Of a stretch of 64,000 nucleotides of DNA, positions 30,832 to 43,415 are shown in pieces. The notes beneath the pieces were generated by a model. That model was not told where the DNA came from, did not search any database, and saw only the letters and a program-made list of their open reading frames with translations. Every line of letters starts with the position of its first letter. The first letter of the stretch is position 1. Location of the stretch: contig NC_069661.1 in NCBI RefSeq assembly GCF_027244095.1, positions 193,225,501 through 193,289,500 of the forward strand, written 5' to 3'. The DNA comes from Hemicordylus capensis. Its lineage: Eukaryota; Chordata; Lepidosauria; Squamata; Cordylidae. Both the position numbers and the translations under genes were made by a program.

Positions 30832-33500
30832 AGCGGTGTGGTTTAAGGAGTGTATCGGCTTAGGGTGGTGCTTACTAGCATGCTCCTGTTGATACTGTAA
30901 CCACACATAGTGTGGACAGTTACAGAGAGCTATAGTCATTTGGACCACTTCTGCTTTGGGACAAATAGCAGCTTCAGTTGAGCTCTCCCTACCTTCACTT
31001 TCTTTTTTTTTCTTCCCTTCAACTCTGTTCGAGTTGACTTGGTCTTTCCCCTTTCTGTCTGTCTGTTTGTTTGTTTGTTTAGTCAACCACTGCTCTTGCA
31101 GTCTGGAGTATTCTCCCCCCGCTCCCAATTATTCCTCTAGAGAGAACAATAAATAAATAAATAGACACACACCACCATACATAGAGACTGCCCTCCACCC
31201 TCCATGATGCACACAATTGGGAAGTCTCTCCTTATATTAGTTCTTGTACCAGGTAGGAATTGTGCAGGACTAGATCACTATGATCCATATCAGGTCCTTC
31301 CAGATGACAATAAATTGCACAAGTTCAGAGCACATCTTACGGACTGTATTCATGCTCCTGTAGGCTTCTGTGCTCCAACCTATTAAAATCTTATTCTCTG
31401 GCCACATACTGATGAGAGACCGTGCTTGATTGTTGCAGTGCCACTGCTGGCCATCGCTTGCATTCTGAGAAGAACCTGCTCCCTTTTAAACTCTGCTTTT
31501 GTGGCAGCTGCTGGTTCTTTCAGAACGCAAGTGCTGGACAGCATGTGGTGGTGCAAAAACCACATCAGGTCTTCCATCAGTATGTGACTAGAGAGTAAGA
31601 TCCTGACAGGAAGGTGTGCAGTAGTCTGTGGGAGCATTGTGGACTGTCACTAAGATGGTGCTTTGAACTTGTGCGGAAGCTTTCAGCATTGCTCAGTTCA
31701 TCGCCAGGAAGGACCCAAAGAGAGAATGGCTGCAAGCAAATGGACTGAATCCTGACAAGTAATGATGATTGGCAGGCCATGTGATTGGAGGGTGCTTATG
31801 ATTCTGATCATGGATGGAGTTTGCTCCCCTCCCTTAGTTTCATACCTTGGGGTATTCCTGGATGATCACATCCAAGTCTAAATACCTGTGAAAGCATTGT
31901 AAGGCCTGCCTGTCTGGGGTGGCCTCTGGAGCTCAAGGTTAAATTTCAAAAGGGAGAGGACATTTCAGTAAATTTTTAAAAAATTACTTTCTCTTTCTGT
32001 GAGGTTTATGTTTTGGTTGTCTGTCCTAAGCCTTCTGAATAGGGTTGGCTCTAAATGCACATAAAGAATATTCTAGAAGAGTGATGAGAAGACTGTATTT
32101 CCCCCCTGCCCCTTCTGGAGATGCCAAAAATCTAGTTACTATATAAACAGAACCATATCCTTCAGTGCTGGAGTACATTATTACTGACAGTTGCTTGTGG
32201 TTCTCACAAGGGGATGAAAGCAAAAGACTACAAACAGATGTATGGTATATGGTGCTTTCCCCATGGAAATCCCAAGCCACAATGCTCTGTTGCCCCTTTT
32301 GCTCACTGAGCATTGATCTGTAAAGTTCACAGCTAAGTTTGGTGCCAATTCACATATCAATTTCCCTGATAATGCCAAAGGATAGATTAAAAACAAAACA
32401 AAAAAACTTGGCGTCACTAAGCCCAGACTTTCTTTTACTGATTTTATCCAGCTAGAGTCTGACGGCAATCTGATAGGAATCATCAGAAGTCAATTAGAAA
32501 ATAAGCCATTAGCTCTGAAGAACTCCTGCTTGGAGACTTCTACTTTTTCACATAGCAGTTAACAAAGTAAATTGCTGGCAATGTTCCTTCATTATTATTA
32601 TTATTTTAATGTAGTGTGGGATTTCACAACAAGGCAATAACTATGTTGTTGTTATTGCCTGGATCAGTAATAAATAACCTTACTCATTTTAAAATATGTT
32701 TAAGGGGGTCTTTTAATCATTCAACCAGCAGTTTTAGCCGGTATTTTTCCTACACCACATGATGTCCTTTAAATGATGTCTCTACTGTGTGGAGAGGCTG
32801 TGTGCTATTTTAATCAATAGCAGCCTGTATTGCTGGTATGAATTAAAACCTGCTTCTTCAGGCTGTATTGATACTAGTGCTGAACTTGTGTGAAGTTCAG
32901 TTTCCAGTCTGAAAATGACAGTTTTGGGGAGGCAAAAGGGTTTGCGGGGGGGGGGACTACCCTACCTTTCATGCTCTCATGCATTCTTTCATATTTGTTC
33001 ACAGTCATTGTTTCCTTGGTCTGCTGCTGCTTCAATGCTCTGCCCCACTCTTTCTTTCTGATATTTAGCTCTACATATATCTGTATGTATATTCAGTAAC
33101 CCAAAAAACTTTGGTTTAAAATGCGAGTTAAGCTGCTTTACATTTTCACTTGTGCCTTAAAAAGAAAAGAAATTGCAAGTTAAGATGCCCATCTTAACTT
33201 CTGCACCATATAAGCTGTAAAGACTTTGTACAGTCTGGTATATGGTGATGGCTTTAGAAATGAGGTTCCATGAACCCACACTTTGCCTTGATCAGAGATG
33301 CGTCAGGCAGAGATTTATCAGGGGCATCTCTAGGAAGTGATAAGGGAAACTGCACCTGTTAAATGTCTGCCTGAATGCATCCCTCCCCAGCCCAATGTCC
33401 AACTGAAAGATCAAGGCAAAATGTGGGTGCCGTTTCACACACACAGGCAAGCATGCTCATGCACGCATCATGCATGGATCCAGGGGCATCATGCATCAGA
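30832..33500. other. Intergenic with an old L2 piece
   Basis: About 31640-31930 (+) resembles degraded L2 RT: GGACTGAATCCTGACAAG recalls LNPDK, and ATACCTTGGGGTATTCCTGG recalls SLGVxLD. The remainder, including AT-rich sequence at 32580-33100, shows no gene. Confidence 0.5.
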
Positions 33501-33719
33501 GCCCCTGGTGGCGCAGTGGTAAAACTGCCGCCCTGTAACCAGAAGGTTACAAGTTCGATCCTGACCAGGGGCTCAAGGTTGACTCAGCCTTCCATCCTTC
33601 CGAGGTCGGTAAAATGAGTACCCAGAATGTTGGGGGCAATATGCTAAATCATTGTAAACCGCTTAGAGAGCTCCGGCTATAGAGCGGTATATAAATGTAA
33701 GTGCTATTGCTATTGCTAT
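33501..33719 (+). mobile_element. tRNA-derived SINE (family B)
   Basis: It reads GCCCCTGGTGGCGCAGTGG, then GGTTACAAGTTCGATCC, then GAGCTCCGGCTATAGAGCGG and a GCTATT tail. It is nearly identical to the copy in the L2 at 12614, so it is young. Confidence 0.9.
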
Positions 33720-34702
33720 GCACACACCTCCCCCGTTCCGGGGCACTTCACATCCCAGCACCCGGCCAGCCAGAGTTCCCTGCTCCATCCTCAGGGCTCA
33801 GATGGCCTCCATGCATAGAGGCCATAAGAACCCTGGGTGCAGAAGTCCAAACAGCCGGTAGGGAAGGCCAGCTGGGGCTGGGGCGCACACCCAAACAGGT
33901 GAGGAATGCACTCCTGAACAGAACGGCAGGCAGGAGTGGGAGAGTTCCCTGCTGGCTGCCCCACCCCCAGGGCTCAGATGGTCTCCATGCATTTAAGGAG
34001 TCCACACATGCACGGAGGCCATCAGCGCCCTGGGGGCAGAGGCCAGGGCAGCTGGCAAGGGACGCCGGCTTGCCAGGCCGGGGCCTGGGGTGAGCAGTGG
34101 GCAGGCGGGAGCACGACAGCAGGGTTGGGGCAGCAGAACACAGCAGTGGGCAGGAGCAACAGCCAGCAGCAGCACAGCAGGCAGCAGGGTCGGGGCAGAG
34201 TTGGGGCGGTGAGTCAGCTGCCATGTTTATTGTGGGCAGTGCTGTGGGCACTGTAAACTCAAATCTGTAACTGCACATACTCTGTTGGCACTAAAAATGC
34301 ATTTTTCTGCCCAACTTTGCGGATCAATTGTAAAATAAGAATCAATTGAGTCCCGGGGGATATACAAAAGGCATAAAGTCTAAAGGCTGAAACCATGCAA
34401 ATGGACTACAAAATCATTTAAATAGTACTCCCTCAGACCGAAAAAATGTCGCCAACCCTTTAAACCCCTATTCAAAAGAGAAGAACTTTAAACTGCTCTA
34501 TCTAAGCCATTTTTCAACAGATCTTCAGCACATCTTCAGGAGAGGTGTCTCTTGTCACCTACTGGGTGTTTCCTGATGGCTAGGCAAATTAGACAAATGA
34601 TTTTAATTTTTTTAAGCAATAGAATATTCAGGGCTGATAATGGTGGAAAGCTGAAAACACTCTCCAGGTTAACTATATGCATTTTAACTCTGGTGAACAC
34701 AA
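33720..34702. repeat. GC-rich tract with a diverged tandem duplication
   Basis: Segments at about 33770-33870 and 33945-34060 share CAGGGCTCAGATGG and CTCCATGCAT plus surrounding sequence, spaced about 180 bp. The apparent open frames on both strands are GC-driven. From 34280 to 34702 nothing is recognised. The repeat class is unknown. Confidence 0.45.
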
Positions 34703-35028
34703 CATAGGAACATAGAAAGCTGCCATATACTGAGTCAGACCATTGGTCTATCTAGCTCAGTATTGTCTTCACAGACTGGCAGCGGCTTCTCCAAGACTGC
34801 AGGCAGGAATCTCTCTCAGCCCTATCTTGGAGATTCTAGTTCCTTGGAGATTCCAGGGAGAGAACTTGGAACCTAGATGCTCTTTCCAGAGTGGCTCCAT
34901 CCCCTATGGGGAATGAATATCTTACAGTGTTCACACATCAAGTTTCCCATTCATAGGCAACCAGGGTGCACCCAGCTTAGCTAAGGGGACAGGTCATGCT
35001 TGCTACCACAAGTCCAGCTCTCCTCTCA
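34703..35028 (-). mobile_element. 5S-Sauria-like SINE, antisense
   Basis: It begins with the antisense tail (CATACTGAGTCAGACCATTG) and ends with the antisense 5S-like head (GGGTGCACCCAGCTTAGCTA, ACCACAAGTCCAGCTCTC). It is essentially full length and uninterrupted. Confidence 0.87.
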
Positions 35029-35138
35029 CAAGTCATCAGACTTTCTAATTACTACAATAGAGACGCCACCAGATGCAGTGAAAATGGAAACAAGAGAGAA
35101 CTTTTGGATCCATGCACTCAGGACAATAGCTCCAGAAG

Positions 35139-35581
35139 TAGGAATGTGCACAAACCTGTTCGGAGGCCCTTTTACAGGCCTCCGAACAGGTTTGAACACC
35201 GATGTGTGTGTGTGTGTGTGTGTGTGTTTGAAGCTTGAACTGGGGGTGCCACTTTAAGGGTGGGGGAGGGTGCACTTACCCTTCCCCCCGCTTTCCCCCC
35301 GCCGGTGCTCATTTTCCATAAAAGCCTTCATTGCAGCAGTGTACCTCCCTGGCACCCCTTCCCCCTCTTTGGCCGGAAGTGGCCGGAAGTGGCTAGAAGT
35401 GGCTGGAAGTACTGGGTGCGCATGTCACATGTGCACGCCCGCCCGTCTGGCATGCACCTGTTTTTCAGTGAGCGCCGGCAGGGGAAATGCAGCGTGTGTG
35501 TGTGTAAGTGCACCCTCCCCGCCTTTAAAGTTATCCCCCACACCATCGAACCGGCCCCCGCTATTTCCGTGCACATCCCTA
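35139..35581. mobile_element. hAT (Ac-like ends) with subterminal hairpin
   Basis: Left TAGGAATGTGCACAAACC and right CCGTGCACATCCCTA are inverted repeats. Directly inside the left end, CCTGTTCGGAGGCC pairs with GGCCTCCGAACAGG across an 8-nt loop. GT dinucleotide arrays occur inside (about 35203-35227). Clear 8-bp duplications are not seen for this copy. Confidence 0.7.
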
Positions 35582-35671
35582 GTATGTTTATGTGTACACA
35601 TACACACACAAACACACACATACATGTGCATTAGAAAAGGCTTCTTCACAATCTGATCCTCTTAGCCAGTC

Positions 35672-35810
35672 AGGGATTATGTAGTGAACATAAGAAGAGA
35701 CTTGCTGGATCAGGCCCAAAGCCTATCTAGTAGTCAAGCATCCTGTTTCCTACAGTGGCCCACCAGATGAAGGCATGACCTCTCCTCTTCTTTGTGACTG
35801 CTGTCAGGCA
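35672..35810 (-). mobile_element. Unclassified SINE/LINE-like tail, antisense
   Basis: ATAAGAAGAGACTTGCTGGA followed by TCAGGCCCAAAGCC is antisense to the tail at 43273-43415 (ACTGACCCAGCAGGAGTCTT). It is a dispersed family of uncertain class. Confidence 0.55.
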
Positions 35811-36180
35811 TGCTGAGAGAAAAAAGAAGAACTTCGTGTTTTGGTAACACCACCAAAAGGGTTGGTTACACTCATACAACCCCCAAGTAGTGCTCCTTAC
35901 TCATACTGAGTCACTGGGCACTCGCCAGCACAGCCCCTCCTCAGTACGTGGCTCATCATCATCGGCTTGTCCATTCTTAAATAGACCCTTAAATAGATTC
36001 CAGCAAATCTCTCAAGATCTCCAGCAAATCTTGTGAAATGAGAATCTGACCCCAAGATTTCACGAGAGTCCCCGGAAACCTTGGAGACCTTGACCTCACT
36101 CAGAAACCTGGCTGCTGTTCCCTGTGTGGGCCATCCTTGGCCTGGGCTGACTATGGCGGCACTGCCGCTGCCCTCAAGTC

Positions 36181-36698
36181 CAGGGGCGTATCTAGGGGTA
36201 GGGCAGGCAGGGCACGTGCCCCGGGCGCCACTTGAAGGGGGGTGCCATTTTTCTAATTTTTTTTTAAATGGCTGCTGAAAACAAAATGGCCACCGCACAT
36301 GCTCAAATGGCCTCTGTGAGGCCCTAGGCCATGCCAGGCCTCGCAGAGGCCATTTGAGCATGCACATTCGCCATTTTGTTTTCAGTGGCCATTTAAAAAA
36401 AAAAAATTTTTTTTAAGGCCACCGCACATGCTGAAATGGTCCCTGCGAGGCCCTAGAGGCCAGAGAGGGGAGGGGAAACCTTTGCAGACCCCCCCACAGC
36501 CTTTAGGAAGCCCCCTGAAGGGGCTACAGGTAATTTATTTTAATTAATTTTTTTTAAAAAAATTAATATAACATAAGTCACTGTACACATATTCAGTTTG
36601 GCACTATGTACAGAGAATCAGATGGGTGTCAAATGTTTGGACAGGGGGCGCAATTTCAGTGCTTGCCCTAGGCACTATTTTCCCTAGATACGCCTCTG
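36181..36698. mobile_element. hAT element with internal foldback, perfect TSD
   Basis: Ends CAGGGGCGTATCTAGGGG and CCCTAGATACGCCTCTG are inverted repeats. Both flanks carry CTCAAGTC (36173-36180 and 36699-36706). Inside, GCACATGCTCAAATGGCCTC mirrors GAGGCCATTTGAGCATGC, a long hairpin. A longer relative in the opposite orientation lies at 42105. Confidence 0.93.
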
Positions 36699-36706
36699 CT
36701 CAAGTC

Positions 36707-38587
36707 GGGATGCCGGTGGTGTGTGCAGCTACAGCACGATGGCCGGGCTCTCCCTGATGTTGGAGTAAGTTCCCCTATTTTCTCTGCCCTGTGCCTGCCG
36801 TGTCATTGGAAGATTGCCTCTGAACCTGGAAGTAGCCTATAGTCATCAGGACTAGTCGTCATTGATAGACTACTAGTCTAATGATGTCATTGCGCTACAT
36901 AGTCAGTCAGATATGGCTATGCGATTATGATAATACTGAATGCAAATGAAACTCTCCACTGCCCTTACTCTGAATGAGGAGAGGGAGAGGAGAGGAACAT
37001 ATTGCTATTGCTCCATCAATTGGACCCAAACTTCCTGTCTTCCACAATTTCCTTGTGGTTTCATTGCTCACCAGTGCTATGTAGTGAGGCTTTCATCCTG
37101 ATCCAGCCATAGTCAGCAGTAGTTATGCATGACTAATTGGGGTTGAAAGTGGATATGAGTGCATATGCCAGTTTTGATGTCGACTGACACCCAGACTAAT
37201 GTTGCACATGCTGAATAATGTTCATTAGGCCTATTTACTGTAGGACTAGGGCCCTAAATACAAAAATGGTGCCATAAAGGCTGGTGGATCTTTGGTGCCT
37301 AAGTGTAAAAGGAATTTCACACAGTACATTTAATGGGCAATTCGGATGACAATTGGATAAGATGAAGGCAAATGTTCCCAGAATCTCATCCCTCTAGCAA
37401 TATTCAGCTTTAGAAAAGTGTCAAGGAGAAATGTGTTGATATAAGAATAACAAATGTGGGCTTTTAAAATAGCCCTGCTAACGGTTCTCTCTGACCTGTC
37501 ATATAAATCACAAATGCCATCTAAATGTTGCAGGGTGAGCCCTCCAATTTGGCAGACTAAATGTGCCCACCTCAGATGTCAGTTCGGAGATACCATTAAA
37601 AGAACAGCAAACTATCCATTATTTGCTTTATTATTATATTTGTACAAAACCCAGAATGTCTTGGTCTGCCTCTAGTATACTGTCCTTTTCAGTATGCTGT
37701 ATATTAAGAAACAGCAGGGAAGCCCAGTCCAGATTTCAAGCAGCAAATGTAGCAAACGAAACCATCAAGATATTGCTTGAATCATCATTCTGCTGCTCCT
37801 TTCACTACAAAAGGAAATATCTTAATTTTGTTACCCTCTGCACTTTTTGCCTTTTAGGCAAGGTGGAAGAATTAATCCCCTCCTTGTGGTTGGATGGAGA
37901 TGATAACAAGAAGTAGCCTCCCAACTAACAGATATATCTCTGTCAACCGGTTTTGCTGACAGTCCATTTGTGTGGGGAAACCCCCTTCTGTAGTTGCTTG
38001 CTTAGATAAACAACATATTGCTAGCTACAGAAGGTATCTGGTTATTTATTAGAGTTTTTGCAGTGGAGAAAGATTTCCCTGCCATTCTAGATGCATTTTT
38101 GTTGTTGGCACAGAAGTCTGTAAGTATCCTCCTGAATAAAGTCCAAAATGATAATGGGCTGTGTTAGTGGGACTCTGATGTTCAGAGAACTGAAGCATAT
38201 ATTTTTCAGTTAGCCATTCTTTTAAACCAATGAAATCATAATTTGTTGGGAATATTACCCCCATAGTATTAATTTTATTTACATATTTAACACATTTTTC
38301 CTCAAGTGCATTTGATAATTAAGAATGCTATTAAAACAGGAGTCAAAATATAATGTATAGATACCCTATCCAGTTGCTATGGCAGATGGCTGGCACACTT
38401 AGTCAAAGCACCAATCACCCACATAAATGACACATTCAGGTGGGAAATGGGTTATAATCCTAATTTTGATCATTTCTAGACAGCGTGGGCTAGCAAAATG
38501 TTAATGGGGAGTGAAAAGCTGTCATCATCATGTATAAACAACAACAACAGGGTCTCAAAACCCAAGCAACAGAAAGTAGTTTGAACG
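36707..38587. other. Intergenic, no feature seen
   Basis: No domain, RNA gene or clear repeat is recognised; small open frames look random. Confidence 0.4.
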
Positions 38588-38850
38588 CCATGAAGTAACA
38601 GCGGGGAAGCATCCTGCCTAGAGAGCAGGAGGCTGTTGGTTCGAATCCCCGCTGGTGTGTTTCTCAGAATATGGGAAACTCCTATATCAGGCGGCAATGA
38701 TATAAGAAGGTGCTGAAAGGCATCATCTCATACTGTGCAGGAGATGGCAATGGTAAACCCCTCCTGTATTCTACCAAGAAAACTACATGGCTCTGGGGTC
38801 GCCACGAGTCGACACCGACTCAACTGCACAACCGTTTCTTTCCTTTTTCC
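38588..38850 (+). mobile_element. tRNA-derived SINE (family C), sense
   Basis: It has a tRNA-like head with a B box (GGTTCGAATCCCCGCTGG), the family body (TGCAGGAGATGGCAATGGTA) and a 3' end GTCGCCACGAGTCGACACCG followed by ACTCAACTGCACAAC. It looks intact and gives the orientation of the split copy at 28971. Confidence 0.87.
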
Positions 38851-41589
38851 ATTAGCAATGACGTCAGAAAGCTCCCTATAACAGTATTAACACTACTTTA
38901 TTCATTCATTCAGTTCAAATATTTGTATGCTGCCATTCTTCACATGTGGATTCATTGCCATTTACAACTATGACTTTAATGGACTCAAGTTATTAATCAT
39001 ATTTATTATGTTATCTATATATCACTCCATTTGTTGGATAACTTTTTTCCATTTGTGAGGCAAGTAGGGCACCTCTTGTAAAAAGAACCCCAAACTTTTT
39101 AAGAAGGAACACTTTCCACTGCTACAATTAGTAAAACTGGAGGAGCTTGATTCACTACAAAACCAGCCAAACCAATGCTGAAAAACTACATGAAAAGAAC
39201 TAAAAGTTTGATGCACAAAAGAAGCTACTGAGATTCATGGTATTAATTAACAGAGCAGTCTGTGCAAAATTGCAACAAAAAACCAAGACTGGAAGTGTAG
39301 TGCTTCACAGAGGAGTGATGTTCTAACTAGTCAACTTTAATATATGTGATGATAATTCCTGCAAGCATATTAAAATATATGTTAAATCTAAAAAAAATGG
39401 CCATGGGATGTGTTTCTTTTCCTTCCCCACCCCCGCTCTGCCCTGCCGCCGCATGGCACTATACAGCCTATCTTCACAGTGTCATTCCCCTTAAAATTTG
39501 AACACCTCTCCTAATTTTAATCCCTGGGACAATCACTGAAGGAGAGGGCTAAGGAACTGAAAATCCAAGGCTGTAGGGAGAACATAGTAAAGCTTCGAGT
39601 TGCCTTAGGCATGGTCCACATTAGTGTACAAACACCTGTTCAGTTTGGTCTCTCAGCTTTTCTGTATTGTATAGATTCGAGCCTTTAAAACAGCTTAGTC
39701 ACTACTGCCCACTTGTGTATTTGGACGTGAAGAATGTTGTTAATTGTTGCCTGTCAGAAGTTTAAAAAACATTGCTTGCAGGCAAATCTGAAAAGAACAA
39801 TATTGGAATGAACTCCTTCATGGAATTCTCTCTCTATTGATTTCTATTCCCATTTTTAATCTTGGTTTCATAAAATATTATTTAAATAATAGCCTGCTAA
39901 GACTATTTAGTATTATGACAAGTTGCAGAAAAGAACATATACAGCCTTATGCAGTGTGATATGTAGTTCATGCTTTTTTTAAGATTGCTGTAATCATTCT
40001 TGTTTTGCATTTTTTTAATTGCATGGATGAGTATATTTTCTTATTGTGTTAGTCTGTTTCTATATAATGTGACATCCTGGCTAAAGTACATGCTGGATAA
40101 CATCTTAAATGTGGAATGGGGCGGGGCCATTTTAGCTGATCTGTGCTGCTTGCCTTTTGCTATAGCTTCTGGTTTAAAACATACTCCTCTTTCACCTTTA
40201 TGCTCTGTATAGTCCCACCCGGCCCCAGGCACAGATAATTGTGGCTAAGTAGTTCTTTTGGGATGACTCTAGTGACATGGCTCTGACACTAGGTGTGTGT
40301 GGGTGTGGGTGTGGGTGTAGAGGACATTGTGCCTACTATTTTCTGCACTCACCTGGGTCTCAGGTAAGGGAGAGGAGAGAAGAGGGAAGGGAAAGGTTGA
40401 GTGAGGGGAACTGAATGTGGAAACTTGACAGATTTCTGACACAAATCAACCAAACCCAACATTTTGGGAGGGTTATATTGGTGCTTTTGGCAATTTCCCT
40501 GCCAGGTCAGATTGAATACAGCAGTTTTGCACACGCACACAGGCCTAGCTGCTATTCATTCATTTCTCAGCCTCATTGTTCATCATCACCTATACAAATA
40601 GGAATAGGATCTGGTTGCCTTTAACTAGGTCTCTGTGCAGCTCTGCTGGCCAGTTGGAGAGTTTTTTCTGTTACAATCCCTAATCTGAAGTAACTCTGAT
40701 ATAGATTCATGTGTATGAATCTTATGTAAGCCACCCTTAGCCATTTTTGGAAGGGCAGTATATTAAATAATTAATTAAATAAAAAAATAAGTGCTGGCTA
40801 TCCCAGTATATGGCCCATGAGCTGCAGTCGTTAATTGGCTCCAGAGCCTAAGGGTACAGACAGAGGGAAAGCTTGAGAAAGAGCCCTCAATTTTTATTTT
40901 TATTTATGGCGGCGGGGAGGGGGGAAGAATACACTTTGGGCAGAGAAAAATATATTGTGGGGGTTGGAGATATGGGTGATGATGTTTATCAGCACGGAGT
41001 TCAGTAAAATGAAGGGTGGACTCCTCAGATGTTTAGGGTAGGAGCCACTATTTGTACCTGGCTCTGCTCCATTTTCCCAACCATGATTTTGTACCACTTG
41101 GAGGACATCTGGGTTCTAGTGAAAAACAAAATAGGTTTGCCCTGAAGTTAAATGTATGCTGGCTAGTTTATATTTTAGTTTGTCCTAATAAAAAAAGATT
41201 ACCCTACTTTGCCCTGCCCCCTTTCCCTAATGGACCGACACAACCACCTACAGTTTTTTAGATAAAATATTTTTGTATGCATTGCAGCAGTCCAGCAGAT
41301 GGCAGGCCACCCTCAGTAACACTCAACCTACACAGTAAAGAATTCTCCTCAGTGTCAATAATTTAAGGGGTTTTCATCTTTCCTTACACAATTTAGACAG
41401 TTCTGTTATCTCCCTAAACATTCAAGAACACACACTGGGGAGTCCTGATGCATGTTTATTGCATTGTTAGGAATATGTCTGCCTTTCACACTGTATGTAT
41501 ATATTGAGAGGAAATGCTGGTGGAACATCAGTATAGCTGTCAACACAATTTCCATATAAAGCTTGAAGCAGTTCCTACTCATAACATTT
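38851..41589. other. Intergenic with one LINE 3' tail
   Basis: About 40700-40795 (+) is a LINE 3' end (TTTTGGAAGGGCAGTATATT then AATTAATTAAATAAA). Nothing else is recognised. Confidence 0.5.
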
Positions 41590-41790
41590 GTTTGTTTTGA
41601 AATATTTATACCCTGCCCCTCCAGTACACTACTGTTCAGGGCAGCTCACAACATTAATAAACAAAGATACAATGTAAAATAAAAGATTAATAAAGTTAAA
41701 AGACCAAGCTAAAACCACATTTAAAATTACAGTTTTCTTTAAAAGTTTCAGATTAAAAATTATTAATAAAAAGGTAAAAACTGGAAACTA
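41590..41790 (-). mobile_element. LINE (L2/CR1-like) 3' UTR, antisense
   Basis: AAATATTTATACCCTGCCCC followed by GGGCAGCTCACAACATTAAT and AT-rich sequence with repeated TTAAAAT motifs is the antisense of a LINE 3' UTR. Confidence 0.6.
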
Positions 41791-42104
41791 TAGCACAATA
41801 CCCATCTCTTTAATACTGTGGTATTAACACCACAATTAACTTCCTTTGCAAACCACTTTTTCCTTCCATGCAGTACTAGAAAACTGCAGTAATGACTAGT
41901 GAAAGCACATCTTTGGATTGCAGAAAATAAGCACTGACCTTGTTCAAATGAAATTCGACTTTGTGAAAGGAAAGACTGCACCTTAAGTTGTATTAGGAAG
42001 GAAGGAAGGCCTTTCTTCCAGCCCTCTGGTTTTGTAGCAAGTGTATCTGAACAGAGGGTGGTCTGGATAGCTAGAGCAGTGTGCTTGTGACTATTAATTA
42101 CAGG

Positions 42105-43264
42105 CAGAGGCATATCTAGAGAAATAGTGCCTAGGGCAAGCACTGAAATTGCTCCCCCGTCCAAACATCTGACACCCATCTTTCAGATAACTTTACCATA
42201 GTATCAGCTCAAAAATACAAGTCAAGCTAATTACTCTTTTAATATTTCAAGAACTATTTAGCAGTGGATGTAGCCAGACCAAAAAATGATGGAAAACTAC
42301 AAACTTCAGTATGCTGGGGTTCATTAAATACCCAAATATTATTTGGAGGTGTAATTGGAAAACTAAACATAAGTGCCTGTCTAATTGTCTACTATGCATT
42401 GTAGCATCACTATTACATATGTTTTTTAAGCAAATGGAGAATTTGGCTTTTCCCAGATACTCTGAAAATAATTAAAGGATATGCAGAGTAAACTGTGTCA
42501 CTGCTTGGAATATATTCTAGTATTTCAGAAAGACAGTTAAAATGAGAGAAAGATAGCAAGAAACTCTCAATGTCTCAAAGACAAACTCACCATTAATTGC
42601 CATATTATTAAGACATCACATTTAACTCACTTACCACAAGAAACAAAGTAAGAGCAAATGAATACAATCCTAGTTCATAAGTTTCAGCTCAGTATTCACA
42701 AGCCCTGATTCTCTGTACATATTGCCAAACTGAATATGTGTACAGTGACTTATATAACATTAATTTTTTTTTAAAAGTACCTGTAGCCCCTTTGGGGGGC
42801 TTCCTAAAGGCTGGGGGGGTGGTCTGCAAAGGTTCCCCCTCCCCTGCCGGCCTCTTAATTCACCGCCACAGCCTGTCACGGGCTGATTTTCGGGCCTGTT
42901 TGGGCCTGCAAAGATTGGTGTGATGGCCATTTTGGAGGCCACTACGCATGCTCAAATGGCCTCTGCAAGGCCTGGCAAGGCCTAGGGCCTCGCAGGGACC
43001 ATATGAGCATGTGTGGTGGCCATTTTTAAAAATAATTTTTTAAAAAATGGCCGCCAAAAACAAAATGGCCACTGTGCATGCTCAAATGGCCTCTGTGAGG
43101 CCTGACATGGCCTAGGGCCTTGCAGAGGCCATTTGAGCATGTGTGGTGGCCATTTTGTTTTCAGTGGCCATTTTTTAAAAAAAATTCATTTTAAAAAATG
43201 GCACCCCCCTTCAAGTGGCACCCGGGGCACGTGCCCTGCCTGCGCTACGCTAGATACCCCCCTG
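42105..43264. mobile_element. Long hAT element, 1.16 kb, perfect TSD
   Basis: Ends CAGAGGCATATCTAGAG and GCTAGATACCCCCCTG are inverted repeats. ATTACAGG flanks both sides (42097-42104 and 43265-43272). The right portion is the reverse complement of the 36181 element (GGGGCACGTGCCCTGCCTGC), so they are one family in opposite orientation. It holds two nested CAAATGGCCTC hairpins. It has an extra 0.6 kb AT-rich part without transposase motifs. It splits the dispersed repeat continued at 43273. Confidence 0.92.
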
Positions 43265-43272
43265 ATTACAGG

Positions 43273-43415
43273 CAATAGTGGGAGAGGAGTGTGTGCCGTA
43301 ATCTCCTTCTTGGGAGCTTCCCAGAGGCTTCTGGTTGGCCACTGTGGGAAACAGGACACTGTACTAGATAAACCTTTGGACTGACCCAGCAGGAGTCTTC
43401 TTATGCTCTTGAAGA
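43273..43415 (+). mobile_element. Unclassified SINE/LINE-like tail
   Basis: CCACTGTGGGAAACAGGACA, then ACTGACCCAGCAGGAGTCTT and CTTATGCTCTTG; antisense relative at 35672. The hAT at 42105 inserted at its left side. Confidence 0.55.

Noticed and set aside
31204-33100. Small open frames as possible exons of an upstream neighbour gene
   Set aside because: No conserved peptide or splice-site pairing; one part looks like old L2 and the rest is unassigned.
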